NCBI RefSeq assembly: GCF_009653635.1
Contig: NZ_PPFD01000001.1
Location: forward strand, 187,410 to 251,409
Reading direction: 5' to 3'
DNA from: Endozoicomonas sp. OPT23
GTDB lineage: Bacteria; Pseudomonadota; Gammaproteobacteria; Pseudomonadales; Endozoicomonadaceae
Length of the DNA: 64,000 nt
The notes beneath the pieces were generated by a model that saw only the letters and a program-made list of their open reading frames with translations, was not told where the DNA came from and did not search any database. This document shows, piece after piece, positions 34,858 to 45,300 of the stretch (position 1 is the first letter of the stretch; each line of letters begins with the position of its first letter). The translations under genes and the position numbers were made by a program.

Positions 34858-35052
34858 ATGGAGATCAATCACCCTGAGCGTCTTGAGCCTCACATTCTCC
34901 TTGGTATTGCTAATGAGCGATTAAGGCTTGGTTGTGACGGTCTTGAACAATTGTCGGATGACCTGAATCTGCCTTTAAAACAGCTCGAAAGAGCCATGAA
35001 GCAGATTCATTATCACTATCAGATTGAAAATAATCAGTTTACTGCTGACTGA
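34858..35052 (+). CDS. DUF4250 family small protein
   Basis: A 64-residue protein. The PHILLGIANERLRLGCDGLE, DDLNLP and YHYQIENNQF segments fit the small DUF4250 family, which has no assigned role. I chose the ATG at 34858 because GAGG lies nine bases upstream; an in-frame TTG at 34843 has no such site. The predicted helices and the Leu/Arg pattern suggest a helix-turn-helix-like shape, but no DNA-binding role is established. It lies between the glycine-rich and the exported small-protein genes. Confidence 0.65.
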   Translation: MEINHPERLEPHILLGIANERLRLGCDGLEQLSDDLNLPLKQLERAMKQIHYHYQIENNQFTAD

Positions 35053-35111
35053 TGGATTCCCATGCCATGGATGGTTGTCGTTTATCTTCCACTGAAAAAT
35101 GAGAGTGCATT

Positions 35112-35570
35112 ATGTTGAGTCATTCCAGTCTCTGGAAATCGACACGGTTTTCCCTTGCTGTTGTTTCTACGGTTTTGTTGTCGACAGTCAGCTACGGAAA
35201 GGAAACTACTGTCTACAAACAGGTCGAGAAAGCCTTCAACAAGGGGGAGCAGATAGAGGGCTCTCTGGACATGGGAAAATGTACTCTGGTTAGACCCAGA
35301 AAATCACCAAGGAAAGATGATCCTTATAGTTTTGCTTTCATGCTCAACCCTGCCCAGATATCCAAAATCTACAGTAAAGATGGCAACCTGCTTAAAACCA
35401 CTTACAAGATAAGGCAGCAGGACTTCCTGATGACAGCTATGGGCATGCCGCCGGGTATCTATATTCGTGAAGTCGATATTTCTGCAGACGGTTCCAATAC
35501 AGTAAGAATTAAGGAAAGTGAGTGGCAGGGTTTGTGGGAATGCCCCGAAGGCGCATTTCGGTTTGATTGA
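35112..35570 (+). CDS. Exported small protein, VirK-like
   Basis: A 152-residue precursor with a signal peptide (hydrophobic run about 14-26, FSLAVVSTVLLSTVSYG). The mature part begins with VYKQVEKAFNKGEQIEGSL followed by a DMGKCTL segment, which resembles the VirK family (a beta-rich periplasmic fold with one conserved Cys). The second Cys is near the C-terminus (LWECPEG), so a disulfide is possible. VirK-type proteins occur in bacteria that live with eukaryotic hosts, but their function is not settled. The similarity is loose, so an unrelated exported protein is also possible. Confidence 0.55.
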   Translation: MLSHSSLWKSTRFSLAVVSTVLLSTVSYGKETTVYKQVEKAFNKGEQIEGSLDMGKCTLVRPRKSPRKDDPYSFAFMLNPAQISKIYSKDGNLLKTTYKIRQQDFLMTAMGMPPGIYIREVDISADGSNTVRIKESEWQGLWECPEGAFRFD

Positions 35571-35583
35571 GATATAATCAACC

Positions 35584-35605
35584 TATATCAAAATTATTTG
35601 ATATA
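35584..35605. promoter_or_regulatory. SahR-like operator upstream of ahcY-metF
   Basis: Same core as at 31165: TATATCAAA and TTTGATATA separated by 4 bases. Here the palindrome extends further, with 14-bp arms over 35579-35610. It lies 61 bases before the ahcY ATG, the right place for repression. Confidence 0.72.
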
Positions 35606-35666
35606 GGTTGAGGCCGCTGTTAAACTTCATACTAATTTCGGTAAATACGCATAACGGGACTCGAAC

Positions 35667-37079
35667 ATGAGCTCAAACCCCGCAGCAGTAGGAAGCCTTA
35701 CAAACACCTCATTCACAGACTACCGAGTGGCGGATATGTCACTGGCAGAATGGGGACGTCGTGAGATTCGAATTGCTGAGGGGGAGATGCCAGCGCTCAT
35801 GGCTATCCGTAGCAAGTACCGTGATCAGCAGCCTTTAAAAGGCGCTCGTATCATGGGCTGTATTCATATGACCATTCAAACCGCTGTGTTGATTGAAACG
35901 CTGGTGGATTTGGGCGCAGATGTTCGCTGGTCTTCCTGTAATATTTTCTCTACTCAGGATCATGCTGCAGCGGCTGTTGCCGCAGCTGGAATTCCGGTTT
36001 TTGCATGGAAAGGTGAAACCGAGGAAGAGTTCTGGTGGTGCATAGAGAAAACTATTGTTGGTGAAGACGGTCAACCCTGGGGGGCAAACCTTGTTCTGGA
36101 TGATGGTGGTGATCTGACACTGCTGCTCCATGAAAAGTACCCACAGTTACTTGATCAGATTCACGGTATTTCGGAAGAAACCACCACAGGTGTTCACCGA
36201 CTATTGGAACGCTTGCAGGATGGTTCATTGAAAGTACCTGCCATCAATGTGAACGATGCGATTACCAAAAGTAAGAACGACAATAAATACGGCTGCCGTC
36301 ATTCATTGAATGATGCCATCAAAAGAGCAACAGACCATTTACTGTCAGGTAAGAAAGCACTGGTGGTTGGTTACGGTGATGTAGGCAAAGGTTCGGCAGC
36401 ATCTCTTCGACAGGAAGGGATGATTGTGAAGGTAACCGAGATTGATCCTATCTGTGCCATGCAGGCCTGTATGGATGGCTTTGAAGTTGTTTCTCCCTAT
36501 ATTAATGGTGTCAATGATGGCTCTGCTGAGTCTGTGAATCAGCTGGTGTTAGGCACAACTGATTTACTGGTGACGACAACAGGCAATGTTCACGTCTGTG
36601 ACCGGGAAATGCTCAAAGCGCTGAAAAATGGCTGTGTAGTCTGCAATATTGGTCACTTCGATACCGAAATTGATACTGCTTTTATGAGAGATAACTGGCA
36701 GTGGGAAGAAATTAAACCTCAGGTTCATAAGATTCAGAGAAGCAAAGCAGACAATGATCATCTAATCCTTTTATCCGAAGGCAGACTGGTCAACCTGGGT
36801 AATGCAACAGGGCATCCCTCCAGAATCATGGACGGCTCTTTTGCCAATCAGGTGCTTGCTCAGATACATCTCTACAAGGCGGATTTTGCCAATCTGCCGG
36901 CAAACCGGAAAGCAGAAATGATCTCTCTGCAGGTTTTGCCCAAAGAGCTGGATGAAGAAGTTGCCAGTTATATGGTGGAAGGTTTTGGTGGTGTTATCAC
37001 CCGGCTGACTGACCAGCAGGCAGGCTACATAAACGTTTCAAAGCATGGCCCGTTCAAGGGTGATGATTATAAATATTGA
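35667..37079 (+). CDS. ahcY: S-adenosylhomocysteine hydrolase
   Basis: AhcY splits S-adenosylhomocysteine into homocysteine and adenosine, removing the inhibitor left by methylation. The 470-residue protein has [19 protein letters not shown] near residue 60, the substrate region [14 protein letters not shown], the catalytic Lys/Asp block [19 protein letters not shown] near residue 192, the NAD-binding [13 protein letters not shown] near residue 233 and the [13 protein letters not shown] block. The C-terminus ends in the DDYKY tail that reaches into the neighbouring subunit. It sits just after the SahR-like operator and 94 bases before metF, forming an operon for homocysteine recycling. Confidence 0.97.
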   Translation: MSSNPAAVGSLTNTSFTDYRVADMSLAEWGRREIRIAEGEMPALMAIRSKYRDQQPLKGARIMGCIHMTIQTAVLIETLVDLGADVRWSSCNIFSTQDHAAAAVAAAGIPVFAWKGETEEEFWWCIEKTIVGEDGQPWGANLVLDDGGDLTLLLHEKYPQLLDQIHGISEETTTGVHRLLERLQDGSLKVPAINVNDAITKSKNDNKYGCRHSLNDAIKRATDHLLSGKKALVVGYGDVGKGSAASLRQEGMIVKVTEIDPICAMQACMDGFEVVSPYINGVNDGSAESVNQLVLGTTDLLVTTTGNVHVCDREMLKALKNGCVVCNIGHFDTEIDTAFMRDNWQWEEIKPQVHKIQRSKADNDHLILLSEGRLVNLGNATGHPSRIMDGSFANQVLAQIHLYKADFANLPANRKAEMISLQVLPKELDEEVASYMVEGFGGVITRLTDQQAGYINVSKHGPFKGDDYKY

Positions 37080-37173
37080 TCTCTAGTTGAAAACTAGCTG
37101 ATAAAAAAACAGAAGCAGTGTTGAGCTGTAGAAGTAAATGACCTGCAAAAGCAGGCGAAAGCAGAATATAAAA

Positions 37174-38019
37174 ATGACAGATACAGTACTCCCAATCAGT
37201 TTTGAATTCTTTCCTGCCAAGACCCCTGAGGGCTCTCAGAAGCTGAATGAAACAGCTAAGGAACTGGCGGAATGTAATCCTCACTTTTACTCAGTCACTT
37301 ATGGCGCTGGTGGTTCTACCCGTGAAAAGACGGCAGGTACCGTTCGTAGTATTAAGGAATTTACCGGTATAGATACGGCTCCGCATCTGTCCTGTGTGGG
37401 GGACAGTCGTGAAGAACTGAAAGCATTGCTGGAACGTTACAAGTCAGAAGGCGTAAGCCGCATTGTTGCTCTGCGTGGTGATCTGCCATCAGGTATGGGT
37501 CGTTCCATGGGTGAGTTTCAGTACGCTAATGAACTGGTGTCGTTCATCCGTGAGGAAACCGGTGATCACTTTCATCTGGAAGTAGCTGCTTATCCGGAAG
37601 CCCACCCCCAGTCTCCGAATTTTGAAGTAGACCTGTTGAACTTCAAGCGTAAGGCTGAGGCTGGTGCCAGCTCTGCGATTACCCAGTACTTCTTCAACGC
37701 TGACAGTTACTTCTATTTTGTTGAACGTGCACAGGGTATGGGGCTGGATTTGCCTATTATTCCGGGCATTATGCCAATCACAAACTACAGCCGCCTTGCT
37801 CGATTCTCCGACGCCTGTGGTGCTGAAATCCCACGCTGGGTTCGCAAGCAGCTGGAAGCTTACGGTGATGATGTCACCAGCATTAAGCAGTTTGGTGAAG
37901 AAGTGATGACCGGAATCTGTGAGCAATTGATCAGTCAGGGTGTTCCGGGTTTACACTTCTATGCGCTGAATCAGGCTGCACCGGCAAAGAACATCTGCCG
38001 TAACCTGAAGCTGATATAA
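37174..38019 (+). CDS. metF: 5,10-methylenetetrahydrofolate reductase
   Basis: MetF supplies 5-methyltetrahydrofolate for methionine synthesis. From the ATG at 37174 the protein is 281 residues and starts with the ISFEFFPAKTPEG strand holding the catalytic Glu. The FAD-binding TIM barrel follows: FYSVTYGAGGSTREKT near residue 40, LRGDLPSG near residue 109, EVAAYPEAHPQSPNF near residue 133, and ITQYFFNADSYFYFVE near residue 170. An upstream ATG at 37138 would add 12 unconserved residues. Homocysteine from AhcY and methyl groups from MetF meet at methionine synthase, which is not in the window. Confidence 0.96.
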   Translation: MTDTVLPISFEFFPAKTPEGSQKLNETAKELAECNPHFYSVTYGAGGSTREKTAGTVRSIKEFTGIDTAPHLSCVGDSREELKALLERYKSEGVSRIVALRGDLPSGMGRSMGEFQYANELVSFIREETGDHFHLEVAAYPEAHPQSPNFEVDLLNFKRKAEAGASSAITQYFFNADSYFYFVERAQGMGLDLPIIPGIMPITNYSRLARFSDACGAEIPRWVRKQLEAYGDDVTSIKQFGEEVMTGICEQLISQGVPGLHFYALNQAAPAKNICRNLKLI

Positions 38020-38114
38020 ATTGACGCTCTATAGAGCCAGAGAGTAAATGCTCTCTGACTCTGTAATCCTCTCTGGGATATAATGCCTTTTATTTCCCTG
38101 TAGATATCTTTTTC

Positions 38115-38840
38115 ATGAGAAATCCCCGCATCTATACTCCGCAACCTCTGGCAGTTAACCAAGTTGTTGAGCTGACTGACAGTGCCGCGAACCATGTTGG
38201 TAAAGTTTTGCGTATGAATCCTGAAGAACCTTTGGTTCTCTTCAATGGTGAAGATAGTAGTTTTCAGGGAAAGATTACTGAAGTCAGCAAAAAAACGGTC
38301 AGTGTAGTGCTGGAATCGGAAATAGAATCTGCGACATCATCTCCGCTCAAAATCCATCTCGGTCAGACTCTCAGCCGTGGTGAAAGGATGGATTATGCCA
38401 TTCAGAAAGCAACGGAAATGGGTGTCACCGAGATAACACCACTGTTTTCAGAGCGTTGTGAGGTAAAACTGAAGGCAGACCGCCTGGAAAAGCGTTTGAA
38501 CCACTGGCAACAGGTTGCTATCAGTGCCTGTGAACAATGTGGCTTGAACAGAGTTCCAGTTATTCATCCACCAAAATCTGTCAGCGACTGGGCTAAAGAA
38601 CAGCAAAGTGAACTGAAATTTGTGCTCCATCATCGCACGGAGAAAAAACTGGAAGGTTTTGATCAGCCGAAATCCGTGTCTTTGATGATTGGGCCAGAAG
38701 GTGGTCTGACAGCAGATGAGATTGTTATGGCGGAAGGTCAGGGTTTCAATGCTCTGGCTCTGGGGCCAAGGGTTCTGAGAACAGAAACTGCTCCGATCAC
38801 GGCTGTTACGCTAATGCAGTATCTCTGGGGAGATATTTGA
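38115..38840 (+). CDS. rsmE: 16S rRNA m3U1498 methyltransferase
   Basis: RsmE methylates U1498 of 16S rRNA in the small ribosomal subunit. The 241-residue SPOUT protein has an N-terminal PUA-like part (RIYTPQPL, HVGKVLRM) and the C-terminal trefoil-knot signature MIGPEGGLTADEIVMAEGQG followed by LGPRVLRTETAPITAV, which bind SAM. The KATEMGVTEITPLFSERC and CEQCGLNRVPVI blocks are also typical. Length is normal (240-245). It is convergent with the chemosensory cluster, with a hairpin between. Confidence 0.96.
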   Translation: MRNPRIYTPQPLAVNQVVELTDSAANHVGKVLRMNPEEPLVLFNGEDSSFQGKITEVSKKTVSVVLESEIESATSSPLKIHLGQTLSRGERMDYAIQKATEMGVTEITPLFSERCEVKLKADRLEKRLNHWQQVAISACEQCGLNRVPVIHPPKSVSDWAKEQQSELKFVLHHRTEKKLEGFDQPKSVSLMIGPEGGLTADEIVMAEGQGFNALALGPRVLRTETAPITAVTLMQYLWGDI

Positions 38841-38845
38841 ATAAA

Positions 38846-38871
38846 GGCATGCCTGCATTTGCTGGCATGCC
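38846..38871. terminator. Hairpin between convergent rsmE and chpC-like genes
   Basis: GGCATGCC occurs twice, 10 bases apart, and being self-complementary forms a stem with an inner GC/GC pair. On the reverse strand it is followed by CTTTATT, so it may end the chemosensory operon. Confidence 0.55.
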
Positions 38872-38883
38872 ATAGCCGACTGA

Positions 38884-39321
38884 TTAATCAGTAAGCATCT
38901 GTTCCAGCCTGGCCAGATCCGGGATAGCCATAGCCATTTCTCTTACTGTCACACGGAGCGTTTCAGCAGGTCTGGGCTGATCATCGGAAGCAGTGATATT
39001 TTCCTCAGAAACGGAAATGTTCTGCGGAACGCCCTGAACCACCATTCCGTAAAATGGCAGCTGCTCATTCCCTGTTGCGCTGTGCATAACTGCGATACGA
39101 GCGGTTGCTGAAAACTCGGCAAATCGACCTTGATTAGCCCGTTCAAAGGTAATCAGGGGAATAGACTGGCCACGCCAGTCTATCTTGCCCAGATACCAGT
39201 CTTCATCATTATTGGTCTTTGTCGGACGACTGTAATCGATTACATCAGCCAGGCAATCGACCGGTATCAGTAATGGCCGTTGTTGCATTGGCAGCAGAAG
39301 TGAATCTACCGTACTGGTCAT
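38884..39321 (-). CDS. chpC: CheW-like protein of the Chp system (ChpC-like)
   Basis: A 145-residue CheW-domain protein and the last gene of the reverse-strand chemosensory cluster. It shows PLLIPVDCLADVIDY, then WYLGKIDWRGQSIPLITFE, typical of a CheW fold in the ChpC/PilI group. It probably couples receptors to the kinase ChpA. Its ATG shares one base with the chpA stop (TGATG), so translation is coupled. Family position within CheW-like proteins is judged by location as well as sequence. Confidence 0.8.
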   Translation of the reverse strand: MTSTVDSLLLPMQQRPLLIPVDCLADVIDYSRPTKTNNDEDWYLGKIDWRGQSIPLITFERANQGRFAEFSATARIAVMHSATGNEQLPFYGMVVQGVPQNISVSEENITASDDQPRPAETLRVTVREMAMAIPDLARLEQMLTD

Positions 39322-42300
39322 CAGATAACTCCTTTTCTAGCGCCAATCAGCTTATCAATGGATGACAGCAGTGTAGTCTCCTGGAACGGCTTACCCAGAT
39401 ACTCATTAACCCCCAGGCTGAACGCCCGGGTCTTATGCTTCTCACCGGTTCGAGAAGTAATCATGATTATTGGCAGCGCTGCAATTCTACTATCGTTGCG
39501 AACCGCACTGGCTACTTCGTAACCGTCCATCTTCGGCATCTCGATATCCAGCAGCATGATGTCGTAGTTGCTTTCAGACAGTCGAGTCATTGCTTCTACG
39601 CCATCACGAGCACTTTCAACTTCAAAGCCGGAGCGTTCAAGCAGGCGCGTGGTTACCTTACGTACCGTTACCGAGTCATCGACTACCAGTACACGACGAG
39701 CAATATCCGCACTCTTGGAATCATCAGTCAGGCTGACTTTTCTGGATACTGTTCTCTGGCGTCTGGCCAGTGCTGCAGGGTCAATGATGATTACTACACG
39801 ACCGTCACCCAGTATGGTAGCTCCGTTTACACCGATCAAACCGGTGAACTGTGGCCCCAGACTCTTGGTGAAAATTTCACGACCACCGATGACTTCATCA
39901 ACGTGAAGGGCAAGGTTCTGGCCGCCACGTTGAATAATAATAACCGGGCATTGCTCTGCCTGAATGCGTGGGCGAGATGTTCCCAGCAATTCTCCAAGGA
40001 ACATTACTTTGTGCTCCTGGCCTGCATACATAAGAGGTTTGGAGTTCTGATAACAGTCAGTCAGTACATCGGGTGCTACTGTGGAAATACCGTCGATTGC
40101 CTGCATGGGCAGTGCATAAAGGTTTTCGCCAATAGCGACCATCAGTGCACGGTTAACCGATAGGGTAAAAGGCAATCGCAGTGTAATGGTAGTGCCCAGA
40201 TCCTTTTCAGAATGGATATGGATGCTACCGCCCAGCTGACGAATCTCAGTGTTTACGATATCGAGGCCAACGCCTCGACCTGAAATCTGGGTAATAGAAT
40301 CGGCAGTGGTAAAGCCAGGTTCAAGAATCAGCTCTGCCATTTCCTGGTCAGTCAGCTGGTCATTCGGACTTATCAGACGTTTTTCTACTGCTTTGGCATG
40401 AACTTTCTCAAGATCGATACCACGACCGTCGTCTTTAAGCTCCAGAACGATGTCGGCACCATCCCGGGAGATGGACAAGTCGAGGTTACCTTCTGCTGAC
40501 TTGCCTTTTGCCAATCGATCATCTGACGATTCTTCGAGACCATGACCAATAGCGTTACGCAACATGTGTTCGAGTGGAGCAAGCATGCGTTCCAGCATGG
40601 TTCGATCCATCTCACCTTCAGCGTTGGTCACGTTCAGGTTGGCAGGCTTACCCAATTCACTGGACAGCTGTCGGGAAATTTTTCTCAGTCGTGGCAGCAG
40701 TCGGCTGAACGATACCATTCGAGCCTGAATCAGCTTTTCCTGAAGGTCGAGCTGAGTTCTGTGCTGCTGCAATAGCAGAGTTTCCGCATCACGGTTCTTG
40801 TCCTGAATAGCTTCTTTCAGGTCTTTAAGGTCAGTTGCGGACTCAACCAGAGAGCGTGAAAGCTGAGTCAGTTCTGAGTACTGGTCCATTTCCAGTGGAT
40901 CGAATTCAGGGTTGTCCGCTTCTTCACCGTCGTAGGTCGAGATAATCTGTGCCTGGGTCTCGGTATCAAGACGACGGAGCTGTTCTTTCACACGGTCGAT
41001 GGTGCTGTCCATCTCTTCCAGAGTGTGACTGATATCCTGAATCTGCTGTTCGATTCGTCCACGGTTAATACTGGACTCACCAGAAAGGTTGATCAGTTGT
41101 TCAATCAACAGTGCCGGAACTCGGATGAGCTCATTGTTCTTCACCAGGTTCTGGGTAACCGGTGTATCAACTCTGGTCGCAACAGGTTCGGTTCTTTCAG
41201 TCAGAACCTGAGTTTTGGGTAGAGAATCGTTTACAACCGGCGGCTGAACCTTTGCAACAGCAACAACGTCTTTAGTGTCCAGAGCTTCTTTATGAACAGT
41301 TTGTCTCTGAAGATCATCATTCTTGAGAGTGTCACTCTCAAAGGTAATAGTTTCAGACTGTCCCAGATAATCCGGAAGCTCTTCAGTTTCAGGCAGTTGT
41401 GCTTGAACAGGAAGATCTTGTCCAAGGTCTTCATTATTGAGAACCCAGCTTTCCAATCGCTCAATCAGTGGTGTTACTGACGGCGGTGTTTGCTGATTTT
41501 TCAACGTCTGAATCATCAGATCGATGTGGTCGTGGGCTGCCTGAATCATTCTCAGGGGCGGGTTATCCCCCTGGCGACCATTGGTAATTGCACTGTACAC
41601 ATCTTCCAGGGCATGGCTTAGGTCACCAATGTCCGGCTGATCTGCCATTCTGGCGCTGCCCTTCAGGGTGTGCAGAATACGCTGTAGCTCAGCAAGTGGC
41701 AGGGTGTTTTTAACATCGTGAAGCCACTGTTCAAGAGCGAGGTTGGAGTCTTCAAGCAGATCTCCAGCTTCTTCCAGAAACAGTTCCTGAAGTTCAAGAT
41801 CGTGTTCTTCAACTTCGATATTCAGGCTTGGAGCAGGCTCATTGACTTGTTCTGCTTCAATGGCGATTTCAGCTGCTGCTACGGGCTCAATAGCTGCATT
41901 GTCAATGTATGGCTCAGCAAGAACGATTTCTTCTGGTTCATGCAGGAGATCAGATGTTGAATCAGAACCCTCAAACATGGATTCCAGAATCATCTCTTCA
42001 GCATCGCCAGCATCAAAGCTCGTCTCCAGAGTGTCGACGTCTATATCATCAGCCCACTCGAGGTCTTCAGAAGCTTCCAGCGTAATTTCTTCAACATCTG
42101 GTTCTTCAGAAAGATTGAGAGGTACTTCTTCTGCAGCAAACTTCTCTACAGTAGGCGTCAGAAGTTCTTCCAGAGACTTTCTCAGCTCACTGAAGACACT
42201 CTGTGGTGATATGGGTGTTTGTTGTGCAGCTACCTGATTCATCATATCGATCAGTGCTTCAAAGCCGTTTGATAACGGCGCTGATAAAACGCCTGGCAGC

Positions 42301-45300
42301 ACTTGCTCATGAGCATAGAGGTAGTTAACGACACCGGTGAGCACATCACAAAGCTCAGCCATCGCTTCAAGAGTTGCATCTTGAGATCTTGAACGGATAC
42401 AGCCAAGTTCAGCCATGAACTCCATGAGTTCATCGGCGGATAATCTGTCTTTCCACTTGTTCAGATAAAGGTCTGCATCGAGCAATACTCTAAGCTCAAC
42501 ATCGGCAAACAGGTCTGACTTCTGGCCACCGGTATAAATTCGGGAGCCTTCTTCCTGCTTCTGCTGCTCAGAAAGCAACTGAGCGTGCAGAGCTTCCAGC
42601 CAGCCCAGGTAGTCCTCAAGCTCTAATGAAGGTTCATTAGCTGAGACAGAAAGCTGCTGGAGGCCATCGTCAATCAGCTCCAGACCTTTTTCAAGCATGT
42701 TGATGACACGATCATCGGCTGGAATCAGATGCGCTCTGAAGTCTTTGATGTTTTTTTCGAGTGCAACAATCAAATTTGCCAGCGGGGCAATCTCGGTCAT
42801 CAGGGCAATGCCCTTCAGAGTATGCAGAGATCTCTGAACATTATCGCTGATCTGTCGTTTGCCTTCCTGAGCCTTAACCTGGTCGACAAAATGCTGAACG
42901 GTTTCCAGATGAAGGTGAGATTCAGAAAGAAAAACATTAAGCAGTTGAACATCGTAGTCTGTTTTTGTGCTGTCTTCTGTTTCGGTCGCTGTCGCAGCTT
43001 CTTCAGACAGTAGTTCTTCAGATAGAGTTACTTCAGAGAGGCTTTGAGAAAGAACAACAGACTCTTCTATGTCAGCTGCTTCGAAACTGCTCAGATCAAC
43101 GACAAGATCAGCCTCTTCAGTGTTGAATTCGAGGTTGGTCGTATCGTCTTCAAAATCGGCAATATTTTTTGGTTCGCTGGCTGTGTCATCACCAGGGATT
43201 GTGTACTGCTCGCCTTTTGCCAGTGCATCAGCCTTTTCCATGCATTCAAGCACTTCGGGAGTCAATACCTGGTTCTGTTTCGCAAAATCATCGATCAGGG
43301 ACGGCAGCATGCCGGCCACCTGATCAAGCAGCAGACGCAGTTCGTGGGTTGATTGAATAGTGCCGTCAATCAATCGGTTGAGCATGTTCTCAACAGACCA
43401 GGCCAGTTCACCAACAACATTGGCACCAACCATTCGGCCGCTGCCTTTCAATGTATGAAAAGCACGACGCATATCCGCCAGTGTTTTATTGTCTTCCTGG
43501 TTGCTCAACCAGAGAGGAACACCTTCAGCCAACTGTCGTTGAACATCACCAGCTTCCTCGATGAAAACTTCCAGTAACTCATCATCGATCAGGCTGTCAT
43601 CAATCTCTTCATTCAGACTACTACCTGTAGAAACCTCAACAGTTTCAGCTACTTCAGGTGCAGTCAAGATACTGTCAGAAGCGGGGAAGTCCAGAGTATT
43701 GGTCAGCTCAGAAGTGACTTCCTGCTCAGGCTCAACTTCAGTATCTGCAGCATGGGCTGCAGAGAAATCAAACTCGATAACGTTTTCACTGGAGACAGTC
43801 TCCAGCGGAGACTCTGAATTTACAGTTTCAATCTCGCTATCAAATGCGATAGGCGCCGAGCCATCGAGGAAGCTTTGTTCTTCATCGAGGGTTTCGGGTT
43901 TGCTGAGTTGAGCTTCTTCAATCAACGGGTTGAGAGCGTTCAGGCTTTCTTCAGCGACATCAAGAATCGCATCGTGGCTGCTTTGAACCTTGTCGTCCAG
44001 TCTTTCCAGGTAGTACTCAACACTGGTTACGGCATCGGCAAGGTGTTCCAGCTCTTCTTTTTCAGGAAGACTTTTGTGTTCCACCCATTCCAGCTGAATA
44101 TGTCGTGCACAGCGCTCCAGAAGAGCAGCTGCACGAGACAGAGGAGTCATGGCCAGACCACCATGAACCTTGTGGAGTAGTTCAGGAATCTGTGTCAGAT
44201 ACTCTTCACTGTGCTGACTGTCGATATAGTCGACGATGGCATCTTTGGTCTGGATCAGTTGCTGGCGAGCTTCTTTAATAACAGCCTGATAAACCTCGCG
44301 GATGAGCAAGGTTTCATCGCTTTCTGTACTGCTTTCACCAGCAGCATATCGGCCGAGAGCAGATTCCAGTTGTAAGATCGTACCAGCAACATCCATCAGA
44401 TGTTCTTCAGCATCCTGACCGGTATTTATAACGGATCGGACCAGTTCCGCTTTCTCTTTCAGGCGGGCTTGAAAATTGTCCATACCCAGAATAGAGAGCG
44501 TATCGGCAACCTGTTGAATAACAGGCAGCTGGTTCTGTAAAACCAGAGGGTCTGGAGTAGGCGACAGAAGATAGAGGTCTAGAGCTTCCTTGATACCAGC
44601 CAGTTCGAAATTAAGTGCTTCGACAACTGGGCCGGTAGCATCGATACCTGCCAGAGCAGGGCTAGCTTCTGATCTGAAACGGGCCAGTACTTCCGGCAGC
44701 TGATAGCGGCTGCTAAGGACACCGATAAAGCCATCATTGCTGTCCGAGCAGGCCAGATAATATAGAATTTCTCTGAACAGTTTGTCATCAGGCGTGTTGT
44801 TGATAAACGACGCGCCTTGTTCGATAAACAGACGAATCTGATGATCCAGTTCTCTCAGCAGATTAACTGTATGCAAACTGTATTCAATGGATTCATCCTG
44901 AAGCCCTTCGGTCAGGGCTACGCTGGCTTCCCAGAGAGGAGCAATAGGAGCTCCCCAGCTGATGTCCTGAAGTTTGGCAAAAATTTTCTCCAGGGTTTTA
45001 ACCTGTTTGGTACGATCCTGGTTACGTAAGTAGCCTGCAAGACAAAGCTGATACTTTTGTCGAATCTTGCGCAGCAGGTTGATCAGGCCAGATTGTTCCA
45101 GTTTTGCCAACTGAGGCTGTTCAACGGACTCGGCAGAAAAAGAAATGTCGGGATGAAAGAAAACAGCTTCAGAAAGAGAGTCAACGCCGCGTAGTTTTCT
45201 CAGGTCGTTGATCAACGGCAGTATTGATAATGGCTGATCAATACCGCTGTTTATGGTCTGCTGAATATAAGCGGGGAGTTGCAATACACCCAGCATTAAA

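Noticed and set aside
35571-35666. SAH riboswitch before ahcY
   Set aside because: The leader is too short and AT-rich and lacks the GC-rich conserved core of the SAH riboswitch; a protein operator palindrome explains the region better.
39435-40163. 242-codon forward open frame, and similar frames through 45.6 kb
   Set aside because: All are antisense to chpA domains with intact catalytic motifs.
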